From the NCBI GenBank assembly GCA_910584915.1, contig CAJUDM010000001.1, positions 353,733-417,732 on the forward strand: DNA of 64,000 nucleotides, written 5' to 3'. The stretch is from an uncultured Lachnospiraceae bacterium (GTDB taxonomy: Bacteria; Bacillota; Clostridia; Lachnospirales; Lachnospiraceae). Position numbers and translations under genes: made by a program. Below the pieces are notes generated by a model that had not been told where the DNA came from, made no database searches, and saw only the letters and a program-made list of their open reading frames with translations. This document shows positions 9,850 through 18,394 of this stretch, piece by piece; within the stretch, counting starts at the first letter, position 1, and every line of letters begins with the position of its first letter.

Positions 9850-11013
9850 TTATTCACCTGTGTATGTAGCGTAAGGAATATTTACACGCCATGTTCCCAC
9901 AACGTTCGCTGCGTCAACATCCGCGAATTTGTCTGCGCCGCCCTGGAAGTTCTGAGCGATCTGCGCGATGGTATTTGCCATACCTTCCGCATCCTGTTTG
10001 ATCGTACCGATCATGCTGCCCGCTGCGATCGCGTCTTTTGCAGCATCTGTAGCGTCAACGCCGAATACCGGAATCACTGTAGCGCCTTCTTTGTTGTAGC
10101 CTGCATTCTGCAGAGCTGTAACGGAACCGATTGCCATCTCATCGTTGTTTGCGATAACCAGCTCGATCATGTTGTTGTTTGCTTCGCTGTACTGGGACAT
10201 AGCTGTCTGCAGATAATCTGTTGCTGCTGCTGCGGACCATGCGCCGTCTTTGTCTACCAGATACTTGTCGCTGTTGTTGCTGTCATAGAAGGAAAGGGGC
10301 TCCTTGCCTGCTTCTGCCAGCACTTTGTCAGCGTCTTCCACGCCAAACTGTGTACGAGCGTCAGCTTCTGCGTTGCCTTCCTGTCCTTTGAACATAACAT
10401 AAGAGATCACGCCATCACCGTTCAAGTCAACAGTGTCATAGTTCTCAACCAGATAATTACCGATCATTTCGCCCTGCATGTGGCCTGCCATTTCGTAGTC
10501 AGTACCTACGAATACAGCCTTGTCATAAGCGGATACCACTTCTTCACTTACGGAACGGTTAAAGAAGATAACAGGGATGCCAGCCGCCTGAGCTTTCTCG
10601 ATAATATTCTTTGTCGTGTCATCGGAGCCTGTATCTACCTGATTTACCACCAGAACCTTCGCGCCCTGAGCGATCGCTGTATCGATCTGCTCTGTCTGGG
10701 TTGTCTGGCTGTTGTTGCTGTCGTAATCCTGATATGCAACGCCTGCACCGTCCAGTGCCGCATCCAGTGCGGAACGCACGCTGGAGATATAGGTATCGCC
10801 GTAGGTGTAATAGAACACTGCTACAGAGCCGCCCTCTGCTGCCGGAGCTTCTGCCGCTTCCTCAGCCGGAGCCTCTGTCTCTTCTGCCGGTGCTTCTTCA
10901 GCCGGAGCCTCTGTCTCTGCCGCTGCCGGAGCATCCGCTGCGCTGTTACCGCAAGCTACCAGGCTGGCAACTGTCATTGCGGCAACCAGTAATAACGCAA
11001 TTTTTTTCTTCAT
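9850..11013 (-). CDS. mglB: Galactose/glucose-type sugar-binding lipoprotein
   Basis: Extracytoplasmic binding protein of the importer. The start at 11013 gives a lipoprotein signal (MKKKIALLLVAAMTVASLV then ACGN, lipid Cys) with AGGAGG upstream. An Ala/Glu/Pro-rich tether of about 35 residues follows, then the periplasmic-binding-protein type 1 fold. DLNGDGVISYV is the EF-hand-like calcium loop characteristic of MglB. The frame is open further upstream (to 11100) without a sensible start. It is transcribed from the promoter at 11111-11139, which overlaps a cre-like site. The substrate is probably a hexose or pentose; MglB-like by the calcium loop. Confidence 0.92.
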   Translation of the reverse strand: MKKKIALLLVAAMTVASLVACGNSAADAPAAAETEAPAEEAPAEETEAPAEEAAEAPAAEGGSVAVFYYTYGDTYISSVRSALDAALDGAGVAYQDYDSNNSQTTQTEQIDTAIAQGAKVLVVNQVDTGSDDTTKNIIEKAQAAGIPVIFFNRSVSEEVVSAYDKAVFVGTDYEMAGHMQGEMIGNYLVENYDTVDLNGDGVISYVMFKGQEGNAEADARTQFGVEDADKVLAEAGKEPLSFYDSNNSDKYLVDKDGAWSAAAATDYLQTAMSQYSEANNNMIELVIANNDEMAIGSVTALQNAGYNKEGATVIPVFGVDATDAAKDAIAAGSMIGTIKQDAEGMANTIAQIAQNFQGGADKFADVDAANVVGTWRVNIPYATYTGE

Positions 11014-11110
11014 GGTTTTTCCTCCCTTTATTCTGCTCATTTTGAGCTTTTTTTTAATTTGAGCTGTATAAATATACATTGATTTGTACATTATGACCAC
11101 TCATGAGCCC

Positions 11111-11139
11111 ATTATAAAGGAATTTCTGACCGTTTTCAA
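11111..11139 (-). promoter_or_regulatory. mglB promoter with overlapping cre-like site
   Basis: On the minus strand TTGAAA (11134-11139), a 17-bp spacer and TATAAT (11111-11116). TGAAAACGGTCAGA at 11125-11138 matches the CcpA cre consensus TGWAANCGNTNWCA at 13 of 14 positions and covers the -35 region, so catabolite repression is expected. A second possible promoter (TATAAT with TTGAAA at 18 bp) lies just upstream, around 11155-11184. Confidence 0.8.
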
Positions 11140-11186
11140 TAAGAATTTCTTTGATTATATAGCAATTTTTTTCGTTTTTTCAACAA

Positions 11187-12212
11187 TCAGCCATCCAGAT
11201 CCTGGATCAGCATCTCCTGAGGGATCCAGTAGTATCTACCGTCTGTCAGCGGATATTTTTCCGGCGGCTGCTCTCCCAGCGCACAGCTCGCCGCAAGTTC
11301 TATGACTGCACTTCCGTAAATTTCCTTGTTGCTGGACACCGTGCCTAAAAGCTTTCCGCTCTCCATCGCCTCCAGCCCCGGATTAGTCCCGTCGATACCG
11401 ACTACATTCACATCCCTCATCCCGGCGCGCTCCAAAGCATCAATCGCCCCCAGCGCCATATCGTCATTGTTGCTGACAACCAGTTCTATCGAATCCGGAT
11501 AAGTGCTGATCCATTGTTCCATCAGGGCGGAAGCCTGGCTGCGCTCCCAGTTGGCGATCCCTCCTGTTATCCGCTCAATGGGCACCCCCTCATTTTTCAG
11601 AGTCTGAATGGACCATTCCGTGCGCACCATCGCATCCTGATGGTTTGTCTCTCCCTCCAAAAGGACGTAACTGACAACACCGTCGCCGTTTATATCCATC
11701 ATCGCCGGCTGTTCCCGATAGAGATCCGCTATCAGCTTTCCCTGGAGCATCCCTGTCTCTTTTGCGTCCACGCCGATATAATAGAGCCTGTCCCAGCGGT
11801 TCATATCCTCCTCCACCGGCTGCCTGTTAAAAAAGACTACCGGGATCCCCGCCGTCATCGCCTTATCAATGACCACCGACGCATCCATGCGGTCCACCTG
11901 ATTGATACACAGCACATCACACCCCAGAGAGATAAGGCGCTCCACCTGATTATTCTGCGTGCTCTGGCTGCCCTTTGCCTCCTGGATATCGAGCGTCACT
12001 TTAATACCGTGTTCCTGTTCATACTCCTTTGCCTTTTTTTCCAGTTCATTGCGAATATTATTGATGAATGTATCATCTCCCCTGTACAGGCTGATCCCGA
12101 TGCGGATGGATTTCTTTTCCTCCTCCTCCCCCGGTCCCTGGCATGCCGTCAGAAAAGCACACACCGCCGCCAACAATGCCAGAACTGTTCTCTTCATCCT
12201 CTTCCTTCTCAT
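11187..12212 (-). CDS. MglB-paralogous sugar-binding lipoprotein, probable sensor
   Basis: A 341-residue lipoprotein (lipobox ending LTAC) with a periplasmic-binding type 1 fold and the calcium loop DINGDGVVSYV also seen in MglB at 9850-11013. It is the last gene of the regulatory operon (response regulator, kinase, two binding proteins) and lies upstream of mglB, which has its own promoter. By analogy with the XylFII-LytS system of Clostridium beijerinckii, such extra binding proteins present the sugar to the kinase rather than to the transporter. A second start at 12197 (GAAGG upstream) is equally good. Confidence 0.82.
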   Translation of the reverse strand: MRRKRMKRTVLALLAAVCAFLTACQGPGEEEEKKSIRIGISLYRGDDTFINNIRNELEKKAKEYEQEHGIKVTLDIQEAKGSQSTQNNQVERLISLGCDVLCINQVDRMDASVVIDKAMTAGIPVVFFNRQPVEEDMNRWDRLYYIGVDAKETGMLQGKLIADLYREQPAMMDINGDGVVSYVLLEGETNHQDAMVRTEWSIQTLKNEGVPIERITGGIANWERSQASALMEQWISTYPDSIELVVSNNDDMALGAIDALERAGMRDVNVVGIDGTNPGLEAMESGKLLGTVSSNKEIYGSAVIELAASCALGEQPPEKYPLTDGRYYWIPQEMLIQDLDG

Positions 12213-12221
12213 TTTTTCTCT

Positions 12222-13187
12222 TTACTCCATAGGAAACAGCATCTTCTCATATTCCGGTTTCCTCATATCTTTCTTTTCTATATAATAGGATTCCATGATC
12301 AGCGATTCCTGTCCGCCTTTTCCCTCCAATGCTTCAATCGCCATCCGCACGCTGAAATATCCCCTGCTGAACTCGTCCGTTATGCAAATCCCCGTGACAA
12401 TGCCGCTGTCCAGATCATGAAACACCGCCATCGTGCTTCCTCGCCCAAAAAGTCCCTGCACACCGTCAGCGAGGACAGGGTCCTCCTCCAGCACCTCCCC
12501 CGCTTCCGATAAAACCTCCGGAGTTCCCGCCAGAAGCACTGCCTCACCCTCCGGCAGGGCTTTCAGCATTTCCCAATACCCCTCCTTGCCTTCCGGGCGT
12601 ACTCTCCTGCAGGCATATCCGCCCTTCTCCAGTTCCGCTTCCGCACCCTGCAGAAAATTCTCAGCCGCCGTACTCCTCTCATGGGGCTCCGCCAGAATCA
12701 GCACTGTACAGTCAACCGGAACGCGCTTTTTCATTTCCTCCGCCAGTTGTTCACCCATCCTCCGGTAATCGACGACAGCCACAGCCTCCGTTCTCTCTCC
12801 CAATTCCCCGCTGCCGAGCAGAACCATCGGAACATTCCCCTGCTTTTCGAGCGCGGCAGCCAGCACCTTTTCATCCACCGGCACCACGATCAGCGCATCT
12901 GCGCCGTCCTGTCTTTCCCTGTCAATCATATCCAACTGCTGCCTGGCATCCATCTCCTCATAGAGCGTGATAAAGCGCACATCCGCATTGAACTCCACCG
13001 CCGCCTGATCCATTCCCTTCCGAAAATTAACATAATTGTCATCATCGGCATCCTCAACGATCACAGCAATCTGGTAAATCTCTTTCTCCGGCTCCCGGAT
13101 GATCAGGTCCGTAGAACACATCAGAAACAGTACCACCAGAAATATCATATAGAAAGCCGCCAGTATTTTGCCTCTTTTCCCGATCAT
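12222..13187 (-). CDS. Membrane-anchored sugar-binding sensor protein
   Basis: A 321-residue periplasmic-binding-like protein anchored by one N-terminal hydrophobic segment (about residues 8-25) with no clear lipobox. The binding fold starts at YQIAVIVEDADDDNYVNF and keeps ADALIVVPVD, typical of type 1 sugar-binding proteins. The start codon overlaps the kinase stop codon (ATGA), so the two are translationally coupled. This arrangement fits a co-sensor that docks on the kinase extracellular domain, as XylFII does with LytS. The ligand is unknown and sequence divergence from MglB is high. Confidence 0.78.
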   Translation of the reverse strand: MIGKRGKILAAFYMIFLVVLFLMCSTDLIIREPEKEIYQIAVIVEDADDDNYVNFRKGMDQAAVEFNADVRFITLYEEMDARQQLDMIDRERQDGADALIVVPVDEKVLAAALEKQGNVPMVLLGSGELGERTEAVAVVDYRRMGEQLAEEMKKRVPVDCTVLILAEPHERSTAAENFLQGAEAELEKGGYACRRVRPEGKEGYWEMLKALPEGEAVLLAGTPEVLSEAGEVLEEDPVLADGVQGLFGRGSTMAVFHDLDSGIVTGICITDEFSRGYFSVRMAIEALEGKGGQESLIMESYYIEKKDMRKPEYEKMLFPME

Positions 13188-14974
13188 GTCCGCTCCTTCT
13201 CCATGGCTTCCGTATAGATCTTAGCTGGCAGATGGCAACGGATCGCAGTCCCCTCATCCGGTTCAGACCAGATCTCAAGACCATAATCCTCGCCAAAGTA
13301 CAGCCTGATCCGCTCATTCACATTCTTGACACCGATGCCTGAACCTCTGCGGGATGAAACCCGCGGCTTTTCGCTGAGCAGATTTTTCACCTGCTCCTGT
13401 GTCATACCAAGTCCGTTATCCCTGATCTCAAGAAGAAGCTCATCCCCTTCCCTGCACACCTCTATACGAATCTCACCATCGCCGTCCATAAATTCCATGC
13501 CGTGGTAAATGGCATTTTCCACAAGCGGCTGGAGCATCAGCTTTAAGCATGCCAGATCCATCACTTCCTCCTCCGCATGGATCTCATACAAAAATTTGTT
13601 TTTAAACCGCATCTGTTGGATCGTCAGATAATTGCGGACATGTTCCAGTTCATCCCGCACCGGGATGATACTCTTGCCTTTGCTGAGGCTGATCCTGAAA
13701 AATCTCGCCAGAGCCGTCACCACCTTGACCGCTTCCTGTTTTTGCTCATTCTCGATCATCCACACAATAATATCCAGCGTATTGTAGAGGAAATGCGGAT
13801 TGATCTGTGACTGCAATGTGTCAAACTCACTTTTTCGCTTGGATTCGTGTTCCGTCACGATATCCTGCATCAGTTTCTTAATCTGCTTTGCCATATCTCC
13901 AATGGATCGTCCCAGATGCCGGATTTCATAGGAACCTCCGGTATAGACTTCCGTATCCAGTTCCCCCTCCTCTATGGCGTTCACGGATTTTTCCAGCTCC
14001 TGAATCGGATTCGTGATACGGGAAGAGATAAACGCATTGATCAGCACCAGCGCAAACAGGAAGGATGCCGCCACAAACGCCACGAAGAGCCTCATTTTCA
14101 GGTTGCTCAAAGACAGCCCTTTCTCCGGTGTGACGCTGAGCAGCTTCCAGCCCGTATATCCCACCGATTTCACGCTGATATTGCGCTTTTCGCCCTCGTA
14201 CTCCTCCCGGTAGCTCCCGTCCCTGTATTCCAGCGCAGCCGAGATATTTTCTTTCATCTGTCCGGTTTCAATAAGCTGCATCTTCGGATGATAGATCAGT
14301 TCTCCGCCGCTGTCTATCATATAGAGGTATCCCTGATTGCCCAGAGAGATATCCTCCAGGATCTGCCGGAGGCTGCTGTAGCGGATATCAATCAGCAGGA
14401 TTCCCTGTTCCGTGGATGTCCCGTGGGTGATCTCCACCGCCCTCGTGAGGGTGATCACCCATCTGTACTGCTGGTCGCTGTTGTCAAAAATATACTGCAC
14501 ATGGGGCGTTGTAAAATGCAGGTTATCCGTCCTCTCCAGCGTGTTTCCGAACCACTCTTCTTTTGTCACATCCAGCCCTGTTTTCAGGCGCGCCGCCGGC
14601 ACCGCCTCCAAAAGTTCACCCTCCTTGGACAAAAGGGCGATATTGGCAATGCTGTCCTTGTTGTTGTCATATAAAAGAGTAATCTGGTCATTGATATGTT
14701 CCTCAGACAGATCCGCATTTTTGATCACCCCATAGTACAGGCTGTCGGACAGCTTCATGATGGTCCTGATATAGGAGTCCACCGATCGGTTCACCTGGCC
14801 GAGAACCGCCTGGCTCTCCTCCTGCACCACCGCGGCAAGCTGTCTGGACATCTGCACATAGAGCGCCTCTCCGCTGAGCAGCATAGCTATCAGGGCGCTG
14901 ACCGTAAAATAGATAAAGATTGTATAGCGGATACTGATCTTTCTCCAGAATCCGCCCCATGCCCTCTTATCCAT
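13184..14974 (-). CDS. Sensor histidine kinase, YesM/LytS type
   Basis: Membrane kinase of the His_kinase (PF06580) class. A transmembrane segment near residues 17-35, a Cache-like extracellular region, a second segment (FVAFVAASFLFALVLINAF), HAMP, the phosphorylated His in SQINPHFLYNTLD, and an ATPase domain with ENAIYHG, RDNGLGM and GSGIGVKNV. I use the ATG at 14974 (MDKRAWGG), with GAGGAG 9 nt upstream; it overlaps the response regulator stop by 8 bases. It should phosphorylate the adjacent YesN-type regulator in response to sugar bound by the two co-transcribed binding proteins. Confidence 0.93.
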   Translation of the reverse strand: MDKRAWGGFWRKISIRYTIFIYFTVSALIAMLLSGEALYVQMSRQLAAVVQEESQAVLGQVNRSVDSYIRTIMKLSDSLYYGVIKNADLSEEHINDQITLLYDNNKDSIANIALLSKEGELLEAVPAARLKTGLDVTKEEWFGNTLERTDNLHFTTPHVQYIFDNSDQQYRWVITLTRAVEITHGTSTEQGILLIDIRYSSLRQILEDISLGNQGYLYMIDSGGELIYHPKMQLIETGQMKENISAALEYRDGSYREEYEGEKRNISVKSVGYTGWKLLSVTPEKGLSLSNLKMRLFVAFVAASFLFALVLINAFISSRITNPIQELEKSVNAIEEGELDTEVYTGGSYEIRHLGRSIGDMAKQIKKLMQDIVTEHESKRKSEFDTLQSQINPHFLYNTLDIIVWMIENEQKQEAVKVVTALARFFRISLSKGKSIIPVRDELEHVRNYLTIQQMRFKNKFLYEIHAEEEVMDLACLKLMLQPLVENAIYHGMEFMDGDGEIRIEVCREGDELLLEIRDNGLGMTQEQVKNLLSEKPRVSSRRGSGIGVKNVNERIRLYFGEDYGLEIWSEPDEGTAIRCHLPAKIYTEAMEKERT

Positions 14975-16586
14975 TCCCTTTTGCTCCTCTGTATTTCGTG
15001 GGCGATACCCCGTACCGCTTTTTAAAGACATAGCTGAAATAATTCTGTTCCTGATAGCCCACCTTCTCGGCGATCTTGTATGTTTTATCGTCCGTCTTTT
15101 CCAGAAGTTCCTCCGCCTTCTGCAGGCGCACCTCGGTCAGATAATTGATGTAGGTCTGCCCTGTCTCTTTTTTAAACACTGTGGAGAAATAAGCTGGGCT
15201 CATGTGCAGATGCCGACAGAGCATGTCCACAGACAGTTCCGGATCAGAATAGTTCTCCTGGATATATGATTTTGCCTCCAGTATCACTTTCCTTGTGGTA
15301 TTATCCCTCTCCCGGTTCAGCGCTTCATTCATGCGGCATGCCACGGGGATCAGTTCCTCCGCAAAAGTCTCCTTCCTGCACATGCCCTGCATGATATCCG
15401 CATAGCGCTCCTCCGAATCAAACATCTCCTCAATGCTTAAGTCGTACTGCTGCATCAACCGGATCAGGCAGTTGACAATCGTCAGCATATAGACCTGATA
15501 CTGGTTTGCATGAACTTTGGCATCTTCCATACGGACGGCAAGTTCCCCGAGCACATCCTTGATCATATCCCGGGAGCCGAACTTGATAGCCGATGTCAGT
15601 TCCGCCTCCCCCTTGGCGTCAAACTGCAGCTTCCCGCGGCTCACAGGCTCCACATCATTGATATAGATTGCCCTGCCGCCTCCGACGATCGCCCGGTATC
15701 CCAGCGCATCCACCGCACTCTGGTAAGAACGGCTGATCTCCTGCAGCGTATCACAGCTGTGCCCCACACCCGCTGTGATCGTCACTCCCAGCATACGCCT
15801 GCTCTCCTTGCAGATATCATTCAGCAGATTGATCAGCCCCGTCTCGGAATTATCCTGATCCACAGCCGCTATCAACGTGATTCCCTCGGCGGAACTGAAA
15901 GCGGCAAAACGCCCATAAGCTTTCAGATGGTCTTCCGCAAGCTGTCGCACAGAGATCGGGATCAGTTCCTGATGCCGGAAAAACTCCTGCTCTTCAATCT
16001 GTTCCATATGTTCCACATGGATTACAGCCGCCAGCCATCTGCAGGCATCGAGGATGTCGATCCCGTACTCCTTAAGTTTTGGCGCCATCCTCGAAATATC
16101 CGCTCCGCGGCTCACCAAGTCATTTAAAAACAACTCCCGCAGTATCGGCAGGCTGTTCTCATAACTCTCCTGCAGCGCGCTGATATTGCGGCGCTGCTCT
16201 ATCTCTTCATCCAGGCTGATCCTCACCCTCGTCAAAATCTCCGCCAGTTCCTCCCCGTTGACCGGTTTCAGGATATACTCCGTAACTCTGTATTTGATAG
16301 CCTGTTTCGCGTACTCAAAGTCATCATACCCGGAAAAGATCAGGATCTTGATAAAAGGATACTTCTCGCGGATCCTTGCGACCAGCGTCAATCCGTCCAT
16401 GTACGGCATGCGTATATCCGTCATGACCACATCGGGCTCCAGCATCTCCAGCCTCTCCAGGGCATCTTCACCGTTCTCGGCATCCCCCGCCACCGTGAAC
16501 CCGAGCTGCTCCCAGTCCATCTTGCGGATCATCGCCTTGCGGACCTCCTCCTCATCGTCCACCAGCATAATGCGATATAAGCTCAT
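14967..16586 (-). CDS. Response regulator, YesN/AraC type
   Basis: Cytoplasmic DNA-binding regulator of 539 residues. The REC domain holds the acidic pair in MLVDDEEE, phospho-Asp in VVMTDIRMP and Lys in YILKPVNGEE. A long middle region of YesN type follows, then a C-terminal AraC double helix-turn-helix (SVDMLCRHLHMSPAYFSTVF and KIAEKVGYQEQNYFSYVFKK). ATG with GGAGGG upstream. It is the first gene of the operon and reads from the promoter at 16634-16662. The likely target is the mglB promoter region, inferred from context. Confidence 0.94.
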   Translation of the reverse strand: MSLYRIMLVDDEEEVRKAMIRKMDWEQLGFTVAGDAENGEDALERLEMLEPDVVMTDIRMPYMDGLTLVARIREKYPFIKILIFSGYDDFEYAKQAIKYRVTEYILKPVNGEELAEILTRVRISLDEEIEQRRNISALQESYENSLPILRELFLNDLVSRGADISRMAPKLKEYGIDILDACRWLAAVIHVEHMEQIEEQEFFRHQELIPISVRQLAEDHLKAYGRFAAFSSAEGITLIAAVDQDNSETGLINLLNDICKESRRMLGVTITAGVGHSCDTLQEISRSYQSAVDALGYRAIVGGGRAIYINDVEPVSRGKLQFDAKGEAELTSAIKFGSRDMIKDVLGELAVRMEDAKVHANQYQVYMLTIVNCLIRLMQQYDLSIEEMFDSEERYADIMQGMCRKETFAEELIPVACRMNEALNRERDNTTRKVILEAKSYIQENYSDPELSVDMLCRHLHMSPAYFSTVFKKETGQTYINYLTEVRLQKAEELLEKTDDKTYKIAEKVGYQEQNYFSYVFKKRYGVSPTKYRGAKGNG

Positions 16587-16633
16587 CAGAAACCCCCTCC
16601 CTCCACTATGTCACTATCATACCCATTATTCAG

Positions 16634-16662
16634 ATTTTATCACGCATATCTGAAATAGACAA
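16634..16662 (-). promoter_or_regulatory. Promoter of the sugar-sensing two-component operon
   Basis: On the minus strand TTGTCT (16657-16662), a 17-bp spacer and TAAAAT (16634-16639), with TG one base before the -10 (extended -10). About 45 bases lie between the -10 and the response regulator start. Confidence 0.75.
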
Positions 16663-16840
16663 GCTGTCGCGGCGTCTGAATGTCATTCTGCGCAACAGTG
16701 AAGCCCAACGGCTGCACTGCCCACACCTGCTATACTCGCGGCAGCGAAATTCTCCACGATCGGACAGGAAAGATACTTTCTGCTCATGAGTCAGGCACTT
16801 TTCGGCCTTTACTGACACATCTCCTGCAAATGTCTGCACG
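16663..16840. other. Intergenic stretch without recognised gene
   Basis: Between the regulator promoter and the terminator of the DUF6465 gene. A minus-strand frame of 86 codons crosses it, but it starts inside the terminator stem, lacks a ribosome binding site and is rich in Arg/Cys/Ser. I see no other signal. Confidence 0.4.
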
Positions 16841-16879
16841 TAAAAATACCGGAGGAACTCATCTGCCGTTTCCTCCGGT
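16841..16879 (-). terminator. Terminator after the DUF6465 gene
   Basis: CCGGAGGAA and TTCCTCCGG pair perfectly around a 12-nt loop; the minus-strand 3' side runs into TATTTTTA. It lies 36 bases beyond the stop codon at 16915. Confidence 0.85.
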
Positions 16880-16914
16880 CTTTCACACATTTTGTCATAT
16901 TCTGTTCTTTAGAT

Positions 16915-17421
16915 CTAGATAAAGAAACTCCCCGTATGTTCGCCGTTGATGACATAATATGCCTGGTTCTCCTCGGGCTTCACATAGAGTTCCACGCTCT
17001 TAAAGTCGGATGCCTTCTGCTTTAAGTCATATTTCCAGACATCCTTCGCGATCGCCACCAGTTCCTCTGTGGTGTAGGACTTGCCGGAAAACTGTACGCT
17101 GACCGTAGCGGTAACTTCCTTCTTCACCGGTGCTTTCTTCGGCGCCGCCTTTGCCGCTGTCTTCTTTACAGCAGTTTTCGCCTTCTCCGCCGCCTTCGCA
17201 GTCTCCTTCTTCACTGCTTTTGCCGCGGGCGCTGCCGCCTCTTTTACCGCTTTCGCTGCGGGCGCTGCCGCCTCTTTTACTGCTTTCGCCGCAGGCGCCG
17301 CCGCTTCCTTCACTGCCTTTGCCGCGGGCGCTGCCGCCTCCGTCGCTTTCTTCACTGTATCTTTTGCTGTCTCTTTCAATGCTGTCTTTTTCGGTGCTGT
17401 CGTCTTTTTTGTCTCTTCCAT
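16915..17421 (-). CDS. DUF6465 protein with histone H1-like repeat tail
   Basis: A 168-residue protein. The N-terminal 115 residues are Lys/Ala/Pro-rich and include four consecutive copies of the 11-mer AAAPAAKAVKE/K (residues 29-72). They resemble the C-terminal tail of histone H1 and of bacterial H1-like proteins. The C-terminal 55 residues form a folded domain (QFSGKSYTTEELVAIAKD to YYVINGEHTGSF) that I recognise as DUF6465 of Clostridia. It has its own terminator. The tail suggests nucleic-acid binding or compaction; the folded part resembles a small alpha/beta domain. Function is unproven. Confidence 0.8.
   Translation of the reverse strand: MEETKKTTAPKKTALKETAKDTVKKATEAAAPAAKAVKEAAAPAAKAVKEAAAPAAKAVKEAAAPAAKAVKKETAKAAEKAKTAVKKTAAKAAPKKAPVKKEVTATVSVQFSGKSYTTEELVAIAKDVWKYDLKQKASDFKSVELYVKPEENQAYYVINGEHTGSFFI
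17206..17337 (-). repeat. 33-bp tandem repeat inside the DUF6465 gene
   Basis: Four in-frame copies of a 33-bp unit encode the AAAPAAKAVKE 11-mers. Copies differ mainly at synonymous positions. Such arrays can gain or lose units by slippage without shifting the frame. Confidence 0.85.
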
Positions 17422-17550
17422 AATTTACCTCATTTCCTGCGCCATTGCTGTTATAGATAAGCGGTCTGTGTAAACGGCGCACAGACACAGATCACTCCTG
17501 AAATTTTCACACCGTTCTCAGTCTATACCCATTAATACTATTTGTCAACG

Positions 17551-18378
17551 CTATTTTACCGCAAAATACAGTAAAACCACAGCTCCGAGGACTATTCTGT
17601 ACCATCCGAATGCTTTAAAGTCATGTTTTCTGATATAGCCCATCAGAAAACGGATCACTAACATCGATACCAGGAACGCTACCACCATGCCTGCTACCAG
17701 AAGCACCAGTTCCGTCCCTGTAAATGCCAGCCCGAATTTCAATACCTTCAAAAGGCTTGCCCCGAACATCACGGGGATCGCAAGGAAAAACGTAAATTCC
17801 GCCGCCACGGTCCTGGACACCCCGATCAGCAGCGCTCCCACGATCGTCGCACCCGAGCGGGATGTTCCCGGGAATATCGCCGCGATCAGCTGAAATACCC
17901 CGATCAGCGCCGCTGTCTGAAACGTGATGTCCTTCAGCTTTGTGATCCTGGGCGTCATATTTTTATTTCTGTTTTCTATGATAATAAACGCAACGCCGAA
18001 CACGATCAGCGCGATAGCCACGCACCAGGGATGATAAAACAGTTCATCCAGCTTATCATCGAACAGCACGCCCACGATCGCCGCCGGCACACACGCCGCC
18101 ATGATCTTCAGCCAGAGCATGATGATATCCGTTTTCACATAAAATCTTCCACTCTTTTTCTTTCTGCCAAAGGGCCATATCTTTTTCCAGAACAGGAGCA
18201 CCACTGCCATGATGGCTCCCAGCTGGATCACTACCAGAAACAGGCTCCAGAATTCTTCCGATACGTTCATCTTTACAAATTCTTCCACCAGTATCATATG
18301 TCCTGTGCTGCTGATCGGAAGCCATTCCGTGATCCCTTCTACGATGCCGAACAGTACGGCTTTTAAAATATCCAACAT
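17551..18378 (-). CDS. uppP: Undecaprenyl-diphosphatase UppP/BacA
   Basis: Integral membrane phosphatase that recycles undecaprenyl pyrophosphate to the lipid carrier used in cell-wall synthesis; excess confers bacitracin resistance. From the ATG at 18378 (AAAGGAG upstream) it is 275 residues, the normal length. Signature regions EGITEWLPISSTGH near the N-terminus and PGTSRSGATI in the second half carry the catalytic Glu/Ser/Arg residues. It starts 16 bases after the aminotransferase stop codon and probably shares its transcript. Confidence 0.97.
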   Translation of the reverse strand: MLDILKAVLFGIVEGITEWLPISSTGHMILVEEFVKMNVSEEFWSLFLVVIQLGAIMAVVLLFWKKIWPFGRKKKSGRFYVKTDIIMLWLKIMAACVPAAIVGVLFDDKLDELFYHPWCVAIALIVFGVAFIIIENRNKNMTPRITKLKDITFQTAALIGVFQLIAAIFPGTSRSGATIVGALLIGVSRTVAAEFTFFLAIPVMFGASLLKVLKFGLAFTGTELVLLVAGMVVAFLVSMLVIRFLMGYIRKHDFKAFGWYRIVLGAVVLLYFAVK

Positions 18379-18394
18379 TATTGCTCCTTTACCT

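Noticed and set aside
9829..10992. A 387-codon plus-strand frame opposite mglB
   Set aside because: Cys/Val/Ser-rich translation is the mirror of the Ala/Glu/Gly-rich binding protein; mglB has signal peptide, calcium loop, promoter and ribosome binding site.
16630..16890. An 86-codon minus-strand frame between the DUF6465 gene and the response regulator
   Set aside because: Its start lies in a terminator stem, there is no ribosome binding site and it runs over the regulator promoter.
17027..17488. Overlapping long frames on both strands at the DUF6465 gene
   Set aside because: Produced by the repetitive GC-rich array; only the frame with the conserved C-terminal domain and ribosome binding site is credible.
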